The notes: generated from the letters alone by a model not told the origin. A stretch of DNA of 23,699 nt from Clostridia bacterium (GCA_900754175.1 CAAEBS010000167.1:1-23699); one strand, 5' to 3'; counted from the first letter of the stretch, positions 1 to 8,232 are shown. Translations and numbers: made by a program.

Positions 1-133
1 AAATAACACCGGAAATCCAGCGTAAATTCTAACTTTCTTTGCCAAACTATCCCCCCTCGTGTCATCCTGAGCGGAGGGCAACAGCCCGGAGTCGAACCCG
101 TCAGGGCGACCGTAGGTCGGGATCTCCTATCGT
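1..133. other. Non-coding left edge
   Basis: No credible gene is seen here. Positions 60-130 carry a phrase starting GTCATCCTGAGCGGAGG and ending GGGATCTCC, with a small hairpin CGACC-GTA-GGTCG at 107-119. This resembles dispersed intergenic repeats of many genomes. It runs directly into the repeat copy that starts near 134. Confidence 0.5.
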
Positions 134-266
134 CGAGCGCACCAACCCTTGCACTGCCCCCCGCAACGGTAAACCAATCCGGCAACTGTATCATTACCCC
201 TTGCCCTAAAGTCTTTTGAAAGGGGTCCGGGGGAAACTTTTCTCCAGAAAAGTTTCCCCCGCTTCT
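134..266 (+). repeat. Dispersed intergenic repeat, left copy
   Basis: This segment matches the reverse complement of the right edge of the window (23562-23699). Shared blocks in the same order are GAGCGCACCAACCC, CAACGGTAAA, CCTTG..C..AAAGTCTTTTGAAA.GGG, and a final perfect hairpin of the form GGGGAAACTTTTCT-CC-AGAAAAGTTTCCCC. Between the blocks the copies diverge, so they are old relatives, not a recent duplication. In both copies the hairpin end faces the 3' end of the neighbouring gene. Confidence 0.8.
229..260 (-). terminator. Hairpin terminator inside the repeat, after the metallopeptidase gene
   Basis: A perfect 15-bp stem (GGGGGAAACTTTTCT, CC loop, AGAAAAGTTTCCCCC) lies 14 bp past the stop codon of the gene ending at 275. 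There is no long U tract directly after the stem on the minus strand, so it may act as a 3'-end-stabilising hairpin rather than a classical intrinsic terminator. Confidence 0.6.
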
Positions 267-274
267 CCCCATCC

Positions 275-997
275 TCAACGAGGATTCAGGATCTTCCGGC
301 GTTCACGCCAGTCCGGCATCAAACGGTTCATCCATTCGTAGAATTTTGCGGAGTGGTTCGGCTCCAGAAAATGAACCAATTCATGTAAAATCACATATTC
401 CAGACAATCGGAGGGATAGCTGAAAAGCTCGGTGTTCAGGTAGACGATCTTTTTCTGCACGTGACAGCTTCCCCACCGTGCTTTCATTTTGCGGATGCGG
501 AGCTGAGGATATTCCACGCCGAAATCCCGCACCCGTGGGTACACCAGATCGCACATCGCCTTTGCCGCCGTCTGCATCTGCTCCCTTTTCCACCGCTCCA
601 GTACCGAAGCACGCATTTTTTCATCCCGTTCGTCCCGCAGGCTCAGAATCACACTCTGCCCGGTGGTATAAACGGCGTTACGGGTCCCCTGTATGACCTC
701 CAGGGTTTTCGGGTAACCAAAGCAATAGATCTGCCCGCCGGGTTGCAGACTGCCGGTGTAATTCAGCCTCGGCGACAGCTCGTTCAGACGATTCAGTACA
801 CGGAAAATAGAATCCTGCTTTTCCGCAAGAAACTCCTGCACTCTTTCCTCCGGCAATTTTTCAGGGGCGGAAACCGCTACTCTGCCGTCGGGGTGAATCC
901 GGATATTGATATTTTTAATGCTTTTCCGGAGAAAATCGTAAGAAAAACTCCGGTTGCCGTCTGTAAAAACACGGCGCTCCATGCTTTTTACTTTCAT
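275..997 (-). CDS. YgjP/WP-type M48-like metallopeptidase (DUF45)
   Basis: This is a 240-residue protein of the YgjP/DUF45 family of small zinc metallopeptidases, related to SprT and M48 enzymes. The zinc motif HELVH is at residues 205-209, followed by a third His in EPNH (about 215). Upstream is the family motif KARWGSCH and an N-terminal beta-rich part. The C-terminal WMNRLMPDWRERRKILN is typical of the family. The frame is open further upstream, but I chose the ATG at 997 because AAGGAAAA lies just before it and because a terminator hairpin (1030-1063) would sit inside a longer coding region. The natural substrate of the family is not well defined, and I infer only a cytoplasmic peptidase. 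It is a single gene behind a structured leader and ends at the repeat hairpin. Confidence 0.88.
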   Translation of the reverse strand: MKVKSMERRVFTDGNRSFSYDFLRKSIKNINIRIHPDGRVAVSAPEKLPEERVQEFLAEKQDSIFRVLNRLNELSPRLNYTGSLQPGGQIYCFGYPKTLEVIQGTRNAVYTTGQSVILSLRDERDEKMRASVLERWKREQMQTAAKAMCDLVYPRVRDFGVEYPQLRIRKMKARWGSCHVQKKIVYLNTELFSYPSDCLEYVILHELVHFLEPNHSAKFYEWMNRLMPDWRERRKILNPR

Positions 998-1029
998 ATT
1001 TTTTCCTTTTGTCGGTAGTATTATGATTG

Positions 1030-1063
1030 AAAAAAGCCGCTCACTTCCGTGTGCGGCTTTTTT
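1030..1063 (-). terminator. Intrinsic terminator (AAAAAAGCCGC...GCGGCTTTTTT)
   Basis: A near-perfect palindrome: A6-GCCGC, T, CAC, loop TTCC, GTG, T, GCGGC-T6. It can work on both strands. On the minus strand it lies about 80 nt after a consensus promoter start and 33 bp before the metallopeptidase ATG, the position of an attenuator. It would also end the transcript of the CmpB-like gene upstream. Confidence 0.85.
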
Positions 1064-1143
1064 CTTTGCGCCACAGCGCAAGCCGTTTGCTTATCCGGTG
1101 CGCCGAAGGCTTTGTTTTCCTCTGCCAAACGTCCCCGGAGCAC
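1030..1143 (-). promoter_or_regulatory. Candidate structured leader (attenuator/riboswitch-like) or small RNA
   Basis: The RNA that would start near 1143 contains complementary segments in interleaved order: UCCGG (1139-1135) with CCGGA (1098-1094), and CGUUUG (1131-1126) with CAAACG (1089-1084), which is a pseudoknot topology. A hairpin UUGCGC-UGUG-GCGCAA follows (1081-1066), then the terminator. CGGCUU (1085-1080) could instead pair with AAGCCG of the terminator's first arm, a possible antiterminator. I do not recognise a known riboswitch class. A free sRNA of about 115 nt is the alternative. Confidence 0.45.
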
Positions 1144-1149
1144 GCTTTT

Positions 1150-1178
1150 ATTATACCATAAAGGGCGAAAATTGTCAA
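1150..1178 (-). promoter_or_regulatory. Consensus sigma-A promoter (TTGACA-N17-TATAAT)
   Basis: On the minus strand TTGACA (1178-1173) and TATAAT (1155-1150) are both perfect and 17 bp apart. The start site should be near 1143. It drives the leader and the metallopeptidase gene at 997-275. Confidence 0.85.
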
Positions 1179-1222
1179 CCGGAAATCTGCATTGTGAGCT
1201 TATATTCTTTCTGATCTTACAA

Positions 1223-1948
1223 TTATTCGGTATCCAGAAATCTCCACTCCACAAACCGCTTTTGCATCCAGTCGTCCGGTGCTTCCGTGTCGAGTTTTCT
1301 CTGTATTACCGTTTGCGCCGGGACGCCGTAATGCCGTTCGCTCCAGCGCAGAATGGAGGTTCCCGTCATGCACAGATCAAGCAAAACAACAAAGCTCAGC
1401 ACGGCGCAGGCTACCCGCCACGGTTTGCCCGTGCAATGCTTCAAAAGAGTCTCGATGCCCGGAGCCAGTTTGGCGAACGCAAACGCCGCAATCCCCCATG
1501 CGGCGGAAAAGCCGAGGCAGATAATACCCTTGTAGTTGAGAAAACTATTGCTGTAATCCCACGCACGCATTCCCAACCTGTGCCACAGCAGAAGTCCGCA
1601 CAACAGCTCAAGCGTCGTTGCCAGAACGGTCATGGTCAGGATCTGAAGCGCAAGCGGCTTGTCACGTAGTCTGACGGCTCCGATGTAAAACAGTACCGCA
1701 CCAAGACCGTATAGAATATTATACGGCGCAAGAACGGACACCACGTGGGTCTCCCAATGACCTTTTGCAACGAGGCAGAACGTACCTTCGATGAGCACCC
1801 CGGCAATGCTCCCCGCAAGAAACAGCCAGAAGAGTTTTACGTAAGTTAGCATCTTTTCCGGCTTTGGATCAGCCGGTGCTTCATTTTTGTATTTCCGCCA
1901 GTCTGAATGGCGAAAACGCAAGAATTTATTTTTGAAATTTGAGATCAT
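1223..1948 (-). CDS. CmpB-like membrane protein (putative ABC-transporter type IV, PF06541-like)
   Basis: This 241-residue integral membrane protein has several hydrophobic segments starting around residue 33 (LFWLFLAGSIAGVLIEG) and the pattern W-H-x-L-G-x-x-x-W-D-Y-S-x-x-x-L-N-x-x-G. I associate this pattern with the putative ABC_trans_CmpB family common in Clostridia. No transport substrate is known. I chose the ATG at 1948 because GGGGGA precedes it; a GTG at 2002 is in frame but would overlap the MFS gene and has a poorer site. It follows the MFS gene by 43 bp, so the two are probably cotranscribed. The terminator at 1030-1063 would end this transcript. Confidence 0.75.
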   Translation of the reverse strand: MISNFKNKFLRFRHSDWRKYKNEAPADPKPEKMLTYVKLFWLFLAGSIAGVLIEGTFCLVAKGHWETHVVSVLAPYNILYGLGAVLFYIGAVRLRDKPLALQILTMTVLATTLELLCGLLLWHRLGMRAWDYSNSFLNYKGIICLGFSAAWGIAAFAFAKLAPGIETLLKHCTGKPWRVACAVLSFVVLLDLCMTGTSILRWSERHYGVPAQTVIQRKLDTEAPDDWMQKRFVEWRFLDTE

Positions 1949-1991
1949 TTTTAAAAATCCCCCTTCATACGGTATCTGTCCGTATCCGGTG

Positions 1992-3161
1992 TTAAATATC
2001 ACGGTTCTTTTCTTTCTGGGTAATGCGGAACGTCACTTCCACCATGACGATCATCAGGACGAAGAAAACAAGCAGATAGACCGGCATGATCGAAAAAGAA
2101 ATCGCATTGCTGAGAATACCGAACAGCGGCGGAATAAAGGTCGTGCCGACGTAGGCGCTTGCCATCTGGATTCCGATGATCGCTCCTGAATTTTCCGCCC
2201 CGAAATTATACGGCGTGGAATGAATGAGACAAGGATAGACCGGAGCGCAACCGAAGCCGATGACAAGAAAGGCTACAAAAGCAACGATGTATGACTCCAC
2301 AGGAATCAATAACGCAATAACGCCGCAGGCAAGAATAGCGGTGCCCAACCGGATGGTGTTGCGGTCGCCCAGCTTGTCGGTGATAAAGCCGCTGATAAAT
2401 CTTCCTGCGGTAATGCCGATGTAAAACAGGGCGGCAAATCCGGCGGCACGTTCAGCCGAAATCCCTTTCACTTCCACGAAATAGGTGCTTGCCCACTGCA
2501 TAGCGGTGGCTTCTGCAGCGCAGTAAGCGAAAAAGCCGATCAGAAGAAACGGAACGCCCTTGATTCGGAGCGCCCCAAGCAGACCGATGCTTTTTCCCGT
2601 TTCTCCGGATTTTGCCTGGTTGACCTTCCACACAGGCAGAGTGACGAGAAGAAGCACCGCAATGATAAGCTGAAGAAAGCCCACGATACGGTAACCGCTG
2701 TTCCAGGTCCGGTTTGTCAGCGCATAACTCATGATAAACGGACTGACGATCGTGCCGACGCCCCAGAAGCAGTGCAACCAGCTCATATGCTTTGCTTTGT
2801 AGTGAAGCGCAATGTAATTGTTGAGTGCGGCATCAATTGCTCCCGCCCCCAGCCCGTAAGGAACCGCAAAGACGATCAGCATCCAGAAGCGATTTGAAAA
2901 GGAAAAGCCGAACAGGGCGATCACGGTGAGAAAAACGCTCGCAACCGTAACGATCCTTGTGCCGAATTTTCGGGTCATCTTGTCCGAAAAGAGACTGGAA
3001 ACGATAGTACCGCCCGAAATAATCATCGACACGATGCCCATAAAGGACACCGGTACGCCGAGGTCGGTATGCATAACCGGCCACCCCGATCCCAAAAGCG
3101 AATCGGGCAGACCGAGACTGATAAAAGCAATGTAGATCAATGCAAGCAAAAACGAATACAT
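1992..3161 (-). CDS. Major facilitator superfamily transporter
   Basis: This is a 389-residue protein made almost entirely of hydrophobic helices, about twelve membrane segments in two halves. The first loop carries FSDKMTRKFGTR, the MFS motif A between helices 2 and 3, and the second half repeats it as FITDKLGDRNTIRLG. YGLGAGAIDAALNNY in helix 4 resembles fucose/sugar-type MFS proteins (FucP-like), but the substrate cannot be read from the sequence. The start at 3161 has a strong GGAGGAAA site. The upstream gap of 103 bp to the DUF1963 gene contains a short palindrome (CCGGCTTGCCGG) but no clear promoter, so it may be transcribed from further upstream. Confidence 0.9.
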   Translation of the reverse strand: MYSFLLALIYIAFISLGLPDSLLGSGWPVMHTDLGVPVSFMGIVSMIISGGTIVSSLFSDKMTRKFGTRIVTVASVFLTVIALFGFSFSNRFWMLIVFAVPYGLGAGAIDAALNNYIALHYKAKHMSWLHCFWGVGTIVSPFIMSYALTNRTWNSGYRIVGFLQLIIAVLLLVTLPVWKVNQAKSGETGKSIGLLGALRIKGVPFLLIGFFAYCAAEATAMQWASTYFVEVKGISAERAAGFAALFYIGITAGRFISGFITDKLGDRNTIRLGTAILACGVIALLIPVESYIVAFVAFLVIGFGCAPVYPCLIHSTPYNFGAENSGAIIGIQMASAYVGTTFIPPLFGILSNAISFSIMPVYLLVFFVLMIVMVEVTFRITQKEKNRDI

Positions 3162-3264
3162 TTTATATTTTCCTCCGGTGTCAGATCCGGCTTGCCGGCA
3201 TCGTCGATTTTCTTTGTAAAGCTTTCCCTGTCCGTTTTACTTCACAGTATGTATGCGTGGTAAA

Positions 3265-3813
3265 TCAAGACCTGTCGATCACAAGTCTGATATCGTCAAT
3301 ATTATTTCTGTCCTTCTCAAAGAAAAAGTAAGCGTACCCGTCGATATTGTCGAGAAAGCGGGTATCTGCCGCAAGCGGGTCAAATTGCAGAAGCAACTCC
3401 TCATCCGTCTCATACCCGGAGGAAGGAACGCCGAACAGCTTTATACCGTCTGCCGCATCGTCGGCAGGCTCAAACGACATCAGCCAATCTTCATTCAGAT
3501 GAGCGAATTGCGGCTCGATCTCGTTAAAATCATCAACGACGACATTCGGTTCGCCGTCGTAATAATATGCCATCACCTGATACTGATAAACCATCTCCAC
3601 ATCGAGAAAAAGGTACAGATATCCTGTGTGCGGCAGTCTGTTTTCCGTGTCAAGCTCCGCAATATCCGAAAGACGGATCTGTGCGAAAAAGATCACATCG
3701 TCCGAAAACCTGTCCAGCCATCCGGCAGGCAGTACCGGAGCACCGAAAAACTTACTTGCGCCAAGGTCATGCTCTCCCTCCGGCTTATGTATCTGAATTC
3801 CGATCGCACTCAT
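3265..3813 (-). CDS. DUF1963 (YwqG-like) protein
   Basis: A 182-residue soluble acidic protein. The segment with FFGAPVLPAGW (about residues 22-32), FFAQIRLSDIAELD and LPHTGYLYLFLD matches the start of the DUF1963/YwqG family. The C-terminal part, LLLQFDPLAADTRFLDNIDGY..FFF, resembles its ligand-pocket half. The family is usually longer (about 250 residues), so this is a short version. Function is unknown. The ATG follows TAGGAG, and the TAG of that site is the stop codon of the preceding small gene, so the two are translationally linked. Confidence 0.8.
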   Translation of the reverse strand: MSAIGIQIHKPEGEHDLGASKFFGAPVLPAGWLDRFSDDVIFFAQIRLSDIAELDTENRLPHTGYLYLFLDVEMVYQYQVMAYYYDGEPNVVVDDFNEIEPQFAHLNEDWLMSFEPADDAADGIKLFGVPSSGYETDEELLLQFDPLAADTRFLDNIDGYAYFFFEKDRNNIDDIRLVIDRS

Positions 3814-3823
3814 AGTTTTGCTC

Positions 3824-4117
3824 CTATTTCAGTCTGAAGGTGTAGAAGTATCCGCCGTCGAAAGAATGCGGACGGTAGTATATTTCGGTACCTTTTTCTA
3901 TTTCCCACGATTTGCTGTATTCCGGATCGGCGCAGATAACCGACAAAACGATTTTATTTTCACTCACTTCGTCAATCCGGAAGTGCCTCCCGCCCTTCCC
4001 GAAAGCGGGAATATCACCGGGCACACAGGGAAAGCATAGGTTGGCAGTCACCCTTTTACGGTAGCCGCCGCTGACTCGGTCAATGCCCCATGCCGTTTCT
4101 TTAATTTTCAGCTTCAC
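3824..4117 (-). CDS. Small unknown protein (97 aa)
   Basis: I do not recognise this 97-residue protein. It starts with KLKIKETAWGIDRVSGGYRKRV, is beta-rich by appearance, and ends FTFRLK-like without a membrane segment or signal peptide. It starts with GTG at 4117, preceded by GGAGG at good spacing. Its stop codon is only 10 bp from the DUF1963 start, so the pair form an operon. It lies 78 bp downstream of the MORN gene. A TATAAA-like -10 lies in that gap but I see no convincing -35. Confidence 0.6.
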   Translation of the reverse strand: MKLKIKETAWGIDRVSGGYRKRVTANLCFPCVPGDIPAFGKGGRHFRIDEVSENKIVLSVICADPEYSKSWEIEKGTEIYYRPHSFDGGYFYTFRLK

Positions 4118-4195
4118 CGCACTTGTCCTCCGTATCGGATTTTCTTCTCTTTATATCACGGAAAGACCGTTCCGAACTTCATACTGTTGTCAGGT

Positions 4196-5446
4196 TCAGT
4201 CGTTTGACAATGAAAGAATATATCCTTCGTCTTCTTTGCAGCCGGTATAAGCAAGATCCTTTGTTTCCGAGCCGTTTGCCGCCCATGTCTGCTCTATGCG
4301 AACAGGCTCGCTGTCGTCCCAGAGTGCGAGGAAGCTCTGACCGTCGGAGCGTGTGTAGATCCCTTTTCCGTGATAAAGGTCTTCACGGAATGAGCCCTTG
4401 TAGCTTACAAGCCCCTCCTCGGTGACAAATATTACCGTGCCTTCGCCGTTAAGCTTTCCGCTTTCGTCGAAATCGCCGTATTTCAATATGTTGTTGAAAT
4501 AGCTCGCACCGTGGATGAGATGTGAGTTTTTGAAAATGCCAATCTCATATCCTCCGTTGATGTATCTCTCGCCGTGCCCGTTCGGGCAATCGACTGACTC
4601 CCCGTTTATGTATCCCGGTGCGATCTGTCCGTAATATTCCGTTTTGCCTGACGTAATTCTTTTGAATGAGCTTTTATACTGCATGACTTCACCATACGTC
4701 AGGCATTCGTTATTGAACTTACCGGCAGATATATCGCCGTTCGGGGACAAATATACCCCGATACCGACAAAATCACCGTTACTGACTTCACCGATATAAA
4801 TATCTTTGTTCGGAAAATAATGGCTGACAAGACCGTTCGGTAAACCGTTCTTCCACATTCCGCACACGGTCGTGCCATCAACATCTTCTCTTCTCCCGTA
4901 CCCGTCCGGGTTATAATCATTTACACCCCCGACGTAGGTATACAGATTCGGATAGTACAGCTTGCCTTTTCCCTTGGGTTTATTGAATGCAAAATAGCCC
5001 TCGTATATCAATCCGTTATGAGACGTGTATTTGCCCTGAGCGTGGAACATTCCTTCCAATATATTGCCTTCGTAGACGTCTCCGTTGTCAAAGGTTATCA
5101 CATTGTACCCGTTGGGGAACGTTTTCTTGCTCTCGTTTTTATCACGATAAGGCTCACCGGTGATTGTTTGCCGCAGATCACTGTACATACCGGCAAGAAT
5201 TCGGTTTTTCCCCACGCCGCCTTTGCCGTCCCGGAACAGCGGAATCAGCGTGTCAAGCGCCAGAACCTCTCCCTGATCGGCTGCCTTTGTCAGCCAATGC
5301 AAAAACTGCTTCACATCACTTTTGTAGATACTGAGGCTACCGTCATCGGCAAATGTGGGGCACGGCTTATCCGTTTCTTCATAGAACAGTGTGGTATGTT
5401 GCGTGTTGCGCGGACAGCGTAAAACCAAAAGCAAGGAGAAAAGCAT
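4196..5446 (-). CDS. MORN-repeat protein, 5'-truncated at an integrase gene
   Basis: The readable part (416 codons) has a Sel1-like helical segment at about residues 48-80 (HWLTKAADQGEVLALDTL) followed by about eight MORN-type repeats (GDVYEGNILEGMFHAQGKY, GLIYEGYF, GKGKLYYPN, PNGHGERY, LYHGKGIYTRSDGQ). MORN repeats are about 23-residue beta hairpins that serve as binding or scaffold modules. The first in-frame ATG (5446) has no ribosome-binding site and sits 1 bp from the divergent integrase start codon. An in-frame stop is at 5465-5467, inside the integrase gene. The next in-frame Met is near residue 87. I infer that an insertion removed the native N-terminus and promoter, leaving a probable pseudogene. 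Confidence 0.75.
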   Translation of the reverse strand: MLFSLLLVLRCPRNTQHTTLFYEETDKPCPTFADDGSLSIYKSDVKQFLHWLTKAADQGEVLALDTLIPLFRDGKGGVGKNRILAGMYSDLRQTITGEPYRDKNESKKTFPNGYNVITFDNGDVYEGNILEGMFHAQGKYTSHNGLIYEGYFAFNKPKGKGKLYYPNLYTYVGGVNDYNPDGYGRREDVDGTTVCGMWKNGLPNGLVSHYFPNKDIYIGEVSNGDFVGIGVYLSPNGDISAGKFNNECLTYGEVMQYKSSFKRITSGKTEYYGQIAPGYINGESVDCPNGHGERYINGGYEIGIFKNSHLIHGASYFNNILKYGDFDESGKLNGEGTVIFVTEEGLVSYKGSFREDLYHGKGIYTRSDGQSFLALWDDSEPVRIEQTWAANGSETKDLAYTGCKEDEGYILSLSND

Positions 5447-5447
5447 T

Positions 5448-6650
5448 ATGCCACAAGCAAAAAATCATCTGACCGCCAGCACGCAAGCCAAGAACGGAAG
5501 CCTCTATGCGGTCATCCAGTACAAAGACGAGAACGGAAAGCGGAAAAACAAATGGAAGTCACTCGGGCTAAAAGAAGGGGCTTCCAAAGCAAAAATCAAC
5601 GCCGCCATGCGCGAGGCGGTCAACGACTTCGAAAAAGAGCTGACCGAAATTCTCACGCGCTCACAGAATCCCGATGCGGATATGCCGGTCTTCGAGTACA
5701 TGGTCAAGTGGCTCGGCAGCGTCCAGCCGAGCCTGCAAATCAATACTTACCGCAGTTACCACAACATGATTTACGGCAGAATCAAACGCTACTTCAGTCC
5801 GAAACCCATCACCATCGCAAGCCTGCGCCCGAACCAGATCGACGAGTTCTATCAGTCCATCTTCGATGAGGGCATGGTTGCCAACACGGTCATTCACTAT
5901 CACGCGGTCATGCGCCGCGCCTTCCAGCAGGCGTACAAGAAAGAAATCCTCTCTGCCAATCCCTTTGACCGCGTGGAACGCCCCAAGAAAAACAAATTCT
6001 TCGGACAAAACCTCTCGGAAGAAGAACTGCTGACACTGCTCAGTCTCGCAAGATCGGAAGCCATCTACCCGGCAATCATCCTCGCGGGGTGCATGGGACT
6101 GCGACGGAGTGAAGCACTCGGCATGCGGTGGTCACGCATTGACATGGAGAAGCGCGAGGTTCTGCTCGACACCAAGGTTGTAGAAGTCGAGATTGACGGC
6201 GAGAAAATTCTCAAACCGATTGAGGAAATGAAGAACTCCAGCAGCCGCAGAAGCCTGCCGATCCCCGCGCCGGTTTATGAAATGCTGGTTGAACAAAAGG
6301 CACAACAGGACCTCTACCGCCGTATGTTCAAGGGCAGTTACAACCGCGCATACGACGATTATGTATGCACGGACAAGCTGGGCAACCTTCTGACACCGCG
6401 ATATGTCACGCTCCGCTTCTCGCAGGTGCTTGAGAAGAACGGCATGCGGCACATCCGCTTCCACGACCTGCGGCACACCTTTGCCAGCATCCTCATCAAC
6501 AAGGACATCCCGCTGTTCAATGTATCGAAATACCTTGGTCACTCGGACATCAGTACAACGGCAAATATCTATGCGCACCTGGACAAGAGCGGAAAAGACA
6601 TCAGTGCGGAAACCATCAGCGCGCTGTTCGATGATCGGCATCACGGCTAA
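5448..6650 (+). CDS. int: Tyrosine site-specific integrase
   Basis: A 400-residue integrase with the usual three parts. There is an N-terminal arm-binding domain with YAVIQYKDENGKRKNKWKSL (about 18-37), a SAM-like core-binding domain (about 85-170), and a catalytic domain. Catalytic residues are visible: Arg219 in GCMGLRRSE, His339 and Arg342 in HDLRH, His365 in YLGHSD, and the nucleophile Tyr375 in TANIYAHLD. It resembles integrases of Tn916-like and phage-derived elements in Clostridia. The ATG at 5448 follows AAGGAG at 9 bp; an in-frame ATG at 5391 lacks a site. The excisionase-like gene follows 33 bp later, so they form an operon. All catalytic residues are present, so it may still be active. 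Confidence 0.93.
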   Translation: MPQAKNHLTASTQAKNGSLYAVIQYKDENGKRKNKWKSLGLKEGASKAKINAAMREAVNDFEKELTEILTRSQNPDADMPVFEYMVKWLGSVQPSLQINTYRSYHNMIYGRIKRYFSPKPITIASLRPNQIDEFYQSIFDEGMVANTVIHYHAVMRRAFQQAYKKEILSANPFDRVERPKKNKFFGQNLSEEELLTLLSLARSEAIYPAIILAGCMGLRRSEALGMRWSRIDMEKREVLLDTKVVEVEIDGEKILKPIEEMKNSSSRRSLPIPAPVYEMLVEQKAQQDLYRRMFKGSYNRAYDDYVCTDKLGNLLTPRYVTLRFSQVLEKNGMRHIRFHDLRHTFASILINKDIPLFNVSKYLGHSDISTTANIYAHLDKSGKDISAETISALFDDRHHG

Positions 6651-6683
6651 TCGTGGTGCCGATTTCTGATAGGTGGTGAGCGC

Positions 6684-7112
6684 ATGGAACAGATCATCAG
6701 TGCTGACGCGGCGAGAGCGTACCTGCATATATCCAAGCGAAAATTCCTTTATATGCTGCAAAACGGCTATATCCGATACGAGGACAACGGCAACAAAACG
6801 CATCGGTATTCCTTGCGGATGTGCGATGTGGAAGCCCTGCGGCAGGAGATGACCGATCATCCCGAACGCTTTGCCGACCTGAACGGGCGGTTTACTGCGC
6901 AAAGGAACAAACCGCCGACACCGACCGTCATGCTGTCGCAGGAGGAAGCAAAGAAACTGCGTGAGTATATAACAAAATGCTGGAACAAACATCCCGATGC
7001 CTTGTCGAGCAAGCTGGCGGCAGAGCTGACCGGCTTGGCTGTGGGAACACTCAATCGCCATGTGGCAAGAGGCAACCTCTTCGGCGCGGTGAGCGAGGTT
7101 GGGACAGAATAA
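6684..7112 (+). CDS. Excisionase-like helix-turn-helix protein
   Basis: A 142-residue protein. Residues 5-55 (SADAARAYLHISKRKFLYML, then IRYEDNG..HRYSLRMCDVEAL) have the winged-helix pattern of MerR/excisionase DNA-binding domains. Residues 105-142 (SSKLAAELTGLAVGTLNRHV) look like a second, separate helix-turn-helix. A short linker joins them. It follows the integrase with an AGGTGG site, which fits a directionality factor or regulator of the integrase. The two-HTH layout is longer than a standard Xis of 60-70 residues. Its stop lies only 17 bp from the end of the convergent HNH gene, with no terminator between. Confidence 0.75.
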   Translation: MEQIISADAARAYLHISKRKFLYMLQNGYIRYEDNGNKTHRYSLRMCDVEALRQEMTDHPERFADLNGRFTAQRNKPPTPTVMLSQEEAKKLREYITKCWNKHPDALSSKLAAELTGLAVGTLNRHVARGNLFGAVSEVGTE

Positions 7113-7129
7113 TCAAAGGGAAGACCATG

Positions 7130-8149
7130 TTAGGTATAATCATCGATACTATCCTCTCCTGTCCATTCTAATCCTTGCGCAAGCGTGAACTGCTTGTCCG
7201 CTCCTTTTTCCGTAAAGAATGAGCCTAAACTTGTATGCAGGTAATATCCATTTTCAAATGTTATTTTTGCTAATGCAAACGGCTTAATACCAGATGGAAT
7301 AGTTGTGATAACAAATATTGTGTTGTTATCAACAGCGTATTTTCTTATTATGGATTTCCCATACTGATTTTCTGAAAAAATTGCGTCTTCGGACAAGTTT
7401 CTTAAATAACACATAATAGGGTTCCCATCAATACCAGAGGGACAGCAAACAAATTTTGTTGGAATTTTCCAGTTATTTTGCTTTGCCATAGCTGTTAGGG
7501 AATCAGTGATATTTTTCTCCTCTTCTTGATCAAATCCGCGCGACTGTACCCCTTCCGCAGATAATCCGATACTACGCGAATTTAATCTTTTTGATTGATA
7601 AATCCATTCTCCGAGCTTGTTCTCATGTTTGAGTGATTCGTTTTTATTTTCGCTCCATTTTCTGACATTTTCCAAACACGCCTTCGCCTCTTCCTCGGTA
7701 ACTCGTCTCATCCAACCAAAATCCGAATCCGGAATAGAATCTCTGAACTTCGCCGGGTTTTCGAGAAATTCATATATACTTACGCCAGTCCGATATTCAA
7801 TCTTTTGCCGGGTTGCCTCATTCAGTACAGCATTTTCAAGTCTTGTAACCCATCTCAAGTTAGCAGGTCTATTGTTTTGCCGGTTTGTATCGATATGATC
7901 TACAACATATTCCTTTTTCGGTGCTTCTCCATGAAATGCCACCGCCACAATCCGATGAACCGGAACAGACGCAATTTCGGGATATCCTGTTTTGATATTA
8001 ACCTTGCCAAAGGTCCACTCATTATCATATTTTCTCGGTCTTTGATTTTGACGCGGCTTTCTCAGCACCGCACCATTGTCTCTAACCAAGTATTTTTCAT
8101 TCTTATAAACACAAGATCTTTCTTCTCCATAATCGTTAATATCAACCAT
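7130..8149 (-). CDS. HNH endonuclease with uncharacterised C-terminal domain
   Basis: A 339-residue protein. Residues 12-110 resemble HNH_3/NUMOD4 homing-type nucleases: VHRIVAVAFHG has the first His (65), VVDHIDTNRQNN has Asp84-His85, and ANLRWVT has the Asn97 segment. A charged helical middle (about 145-215) precedes a beta-rich C-terminal domain (about 225-339, with Cys pair VCCPSG and FENGYYLHTSLGSFF) that I do not recognise. The gene is visibly AT-richer than its neighbours, suggesting later acquisition. The start has AAAGGAAATAACGC before it. It could be a homing-type nuclease, a defence gene or element cargo; none of these is shown by the sequence. Confidence 0.8.
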   Translation of the reverse strand: MVDINDYGEERSCVYKNEKYLVRDNGAVLRKPRQNQRPRKYDNEWTFGKVNIKTGYPEIASVPVHRIVAVAFHGEAPKKEYVVDHIDTNRQNNRPANLRWVTRLENAVLNEATRQKIEYRTGVSIYEFLENPAKFRDSIPDSDFGWMRRVTEEEAKACLENVRKWSENKNESLKHENKLGEWIYQSKRLNSRSIGLSAEGVQSRGFDQEEEKNITDSLTAMAKQNNWKIPTKFVCCPSGIDGNPIMCYLRNLSEDAIFSENQYGKSIIRKYAVDNNTIFVITTIPSGIKPFALAKITFENGYYLHTSLGSFFTEKGADKQFTLAQGLEWTGEDSIDDYT

Positions 8150-8232
8150 GCGTTATTTCCTTTCGCGATTATCAATGTCGAATACAATCTGTTCTAAGCT
8201 TGAGAAGCGCTAAAATGGGTATAGTTTTTAAG

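Noticed and set aside
80..105. GGAGTCGAACCCG looks like a tRNA T arm on the minus strand
   Set aside because: The flanks do not form a T stem or acceptor stem; it is part of an intergenic repeat.
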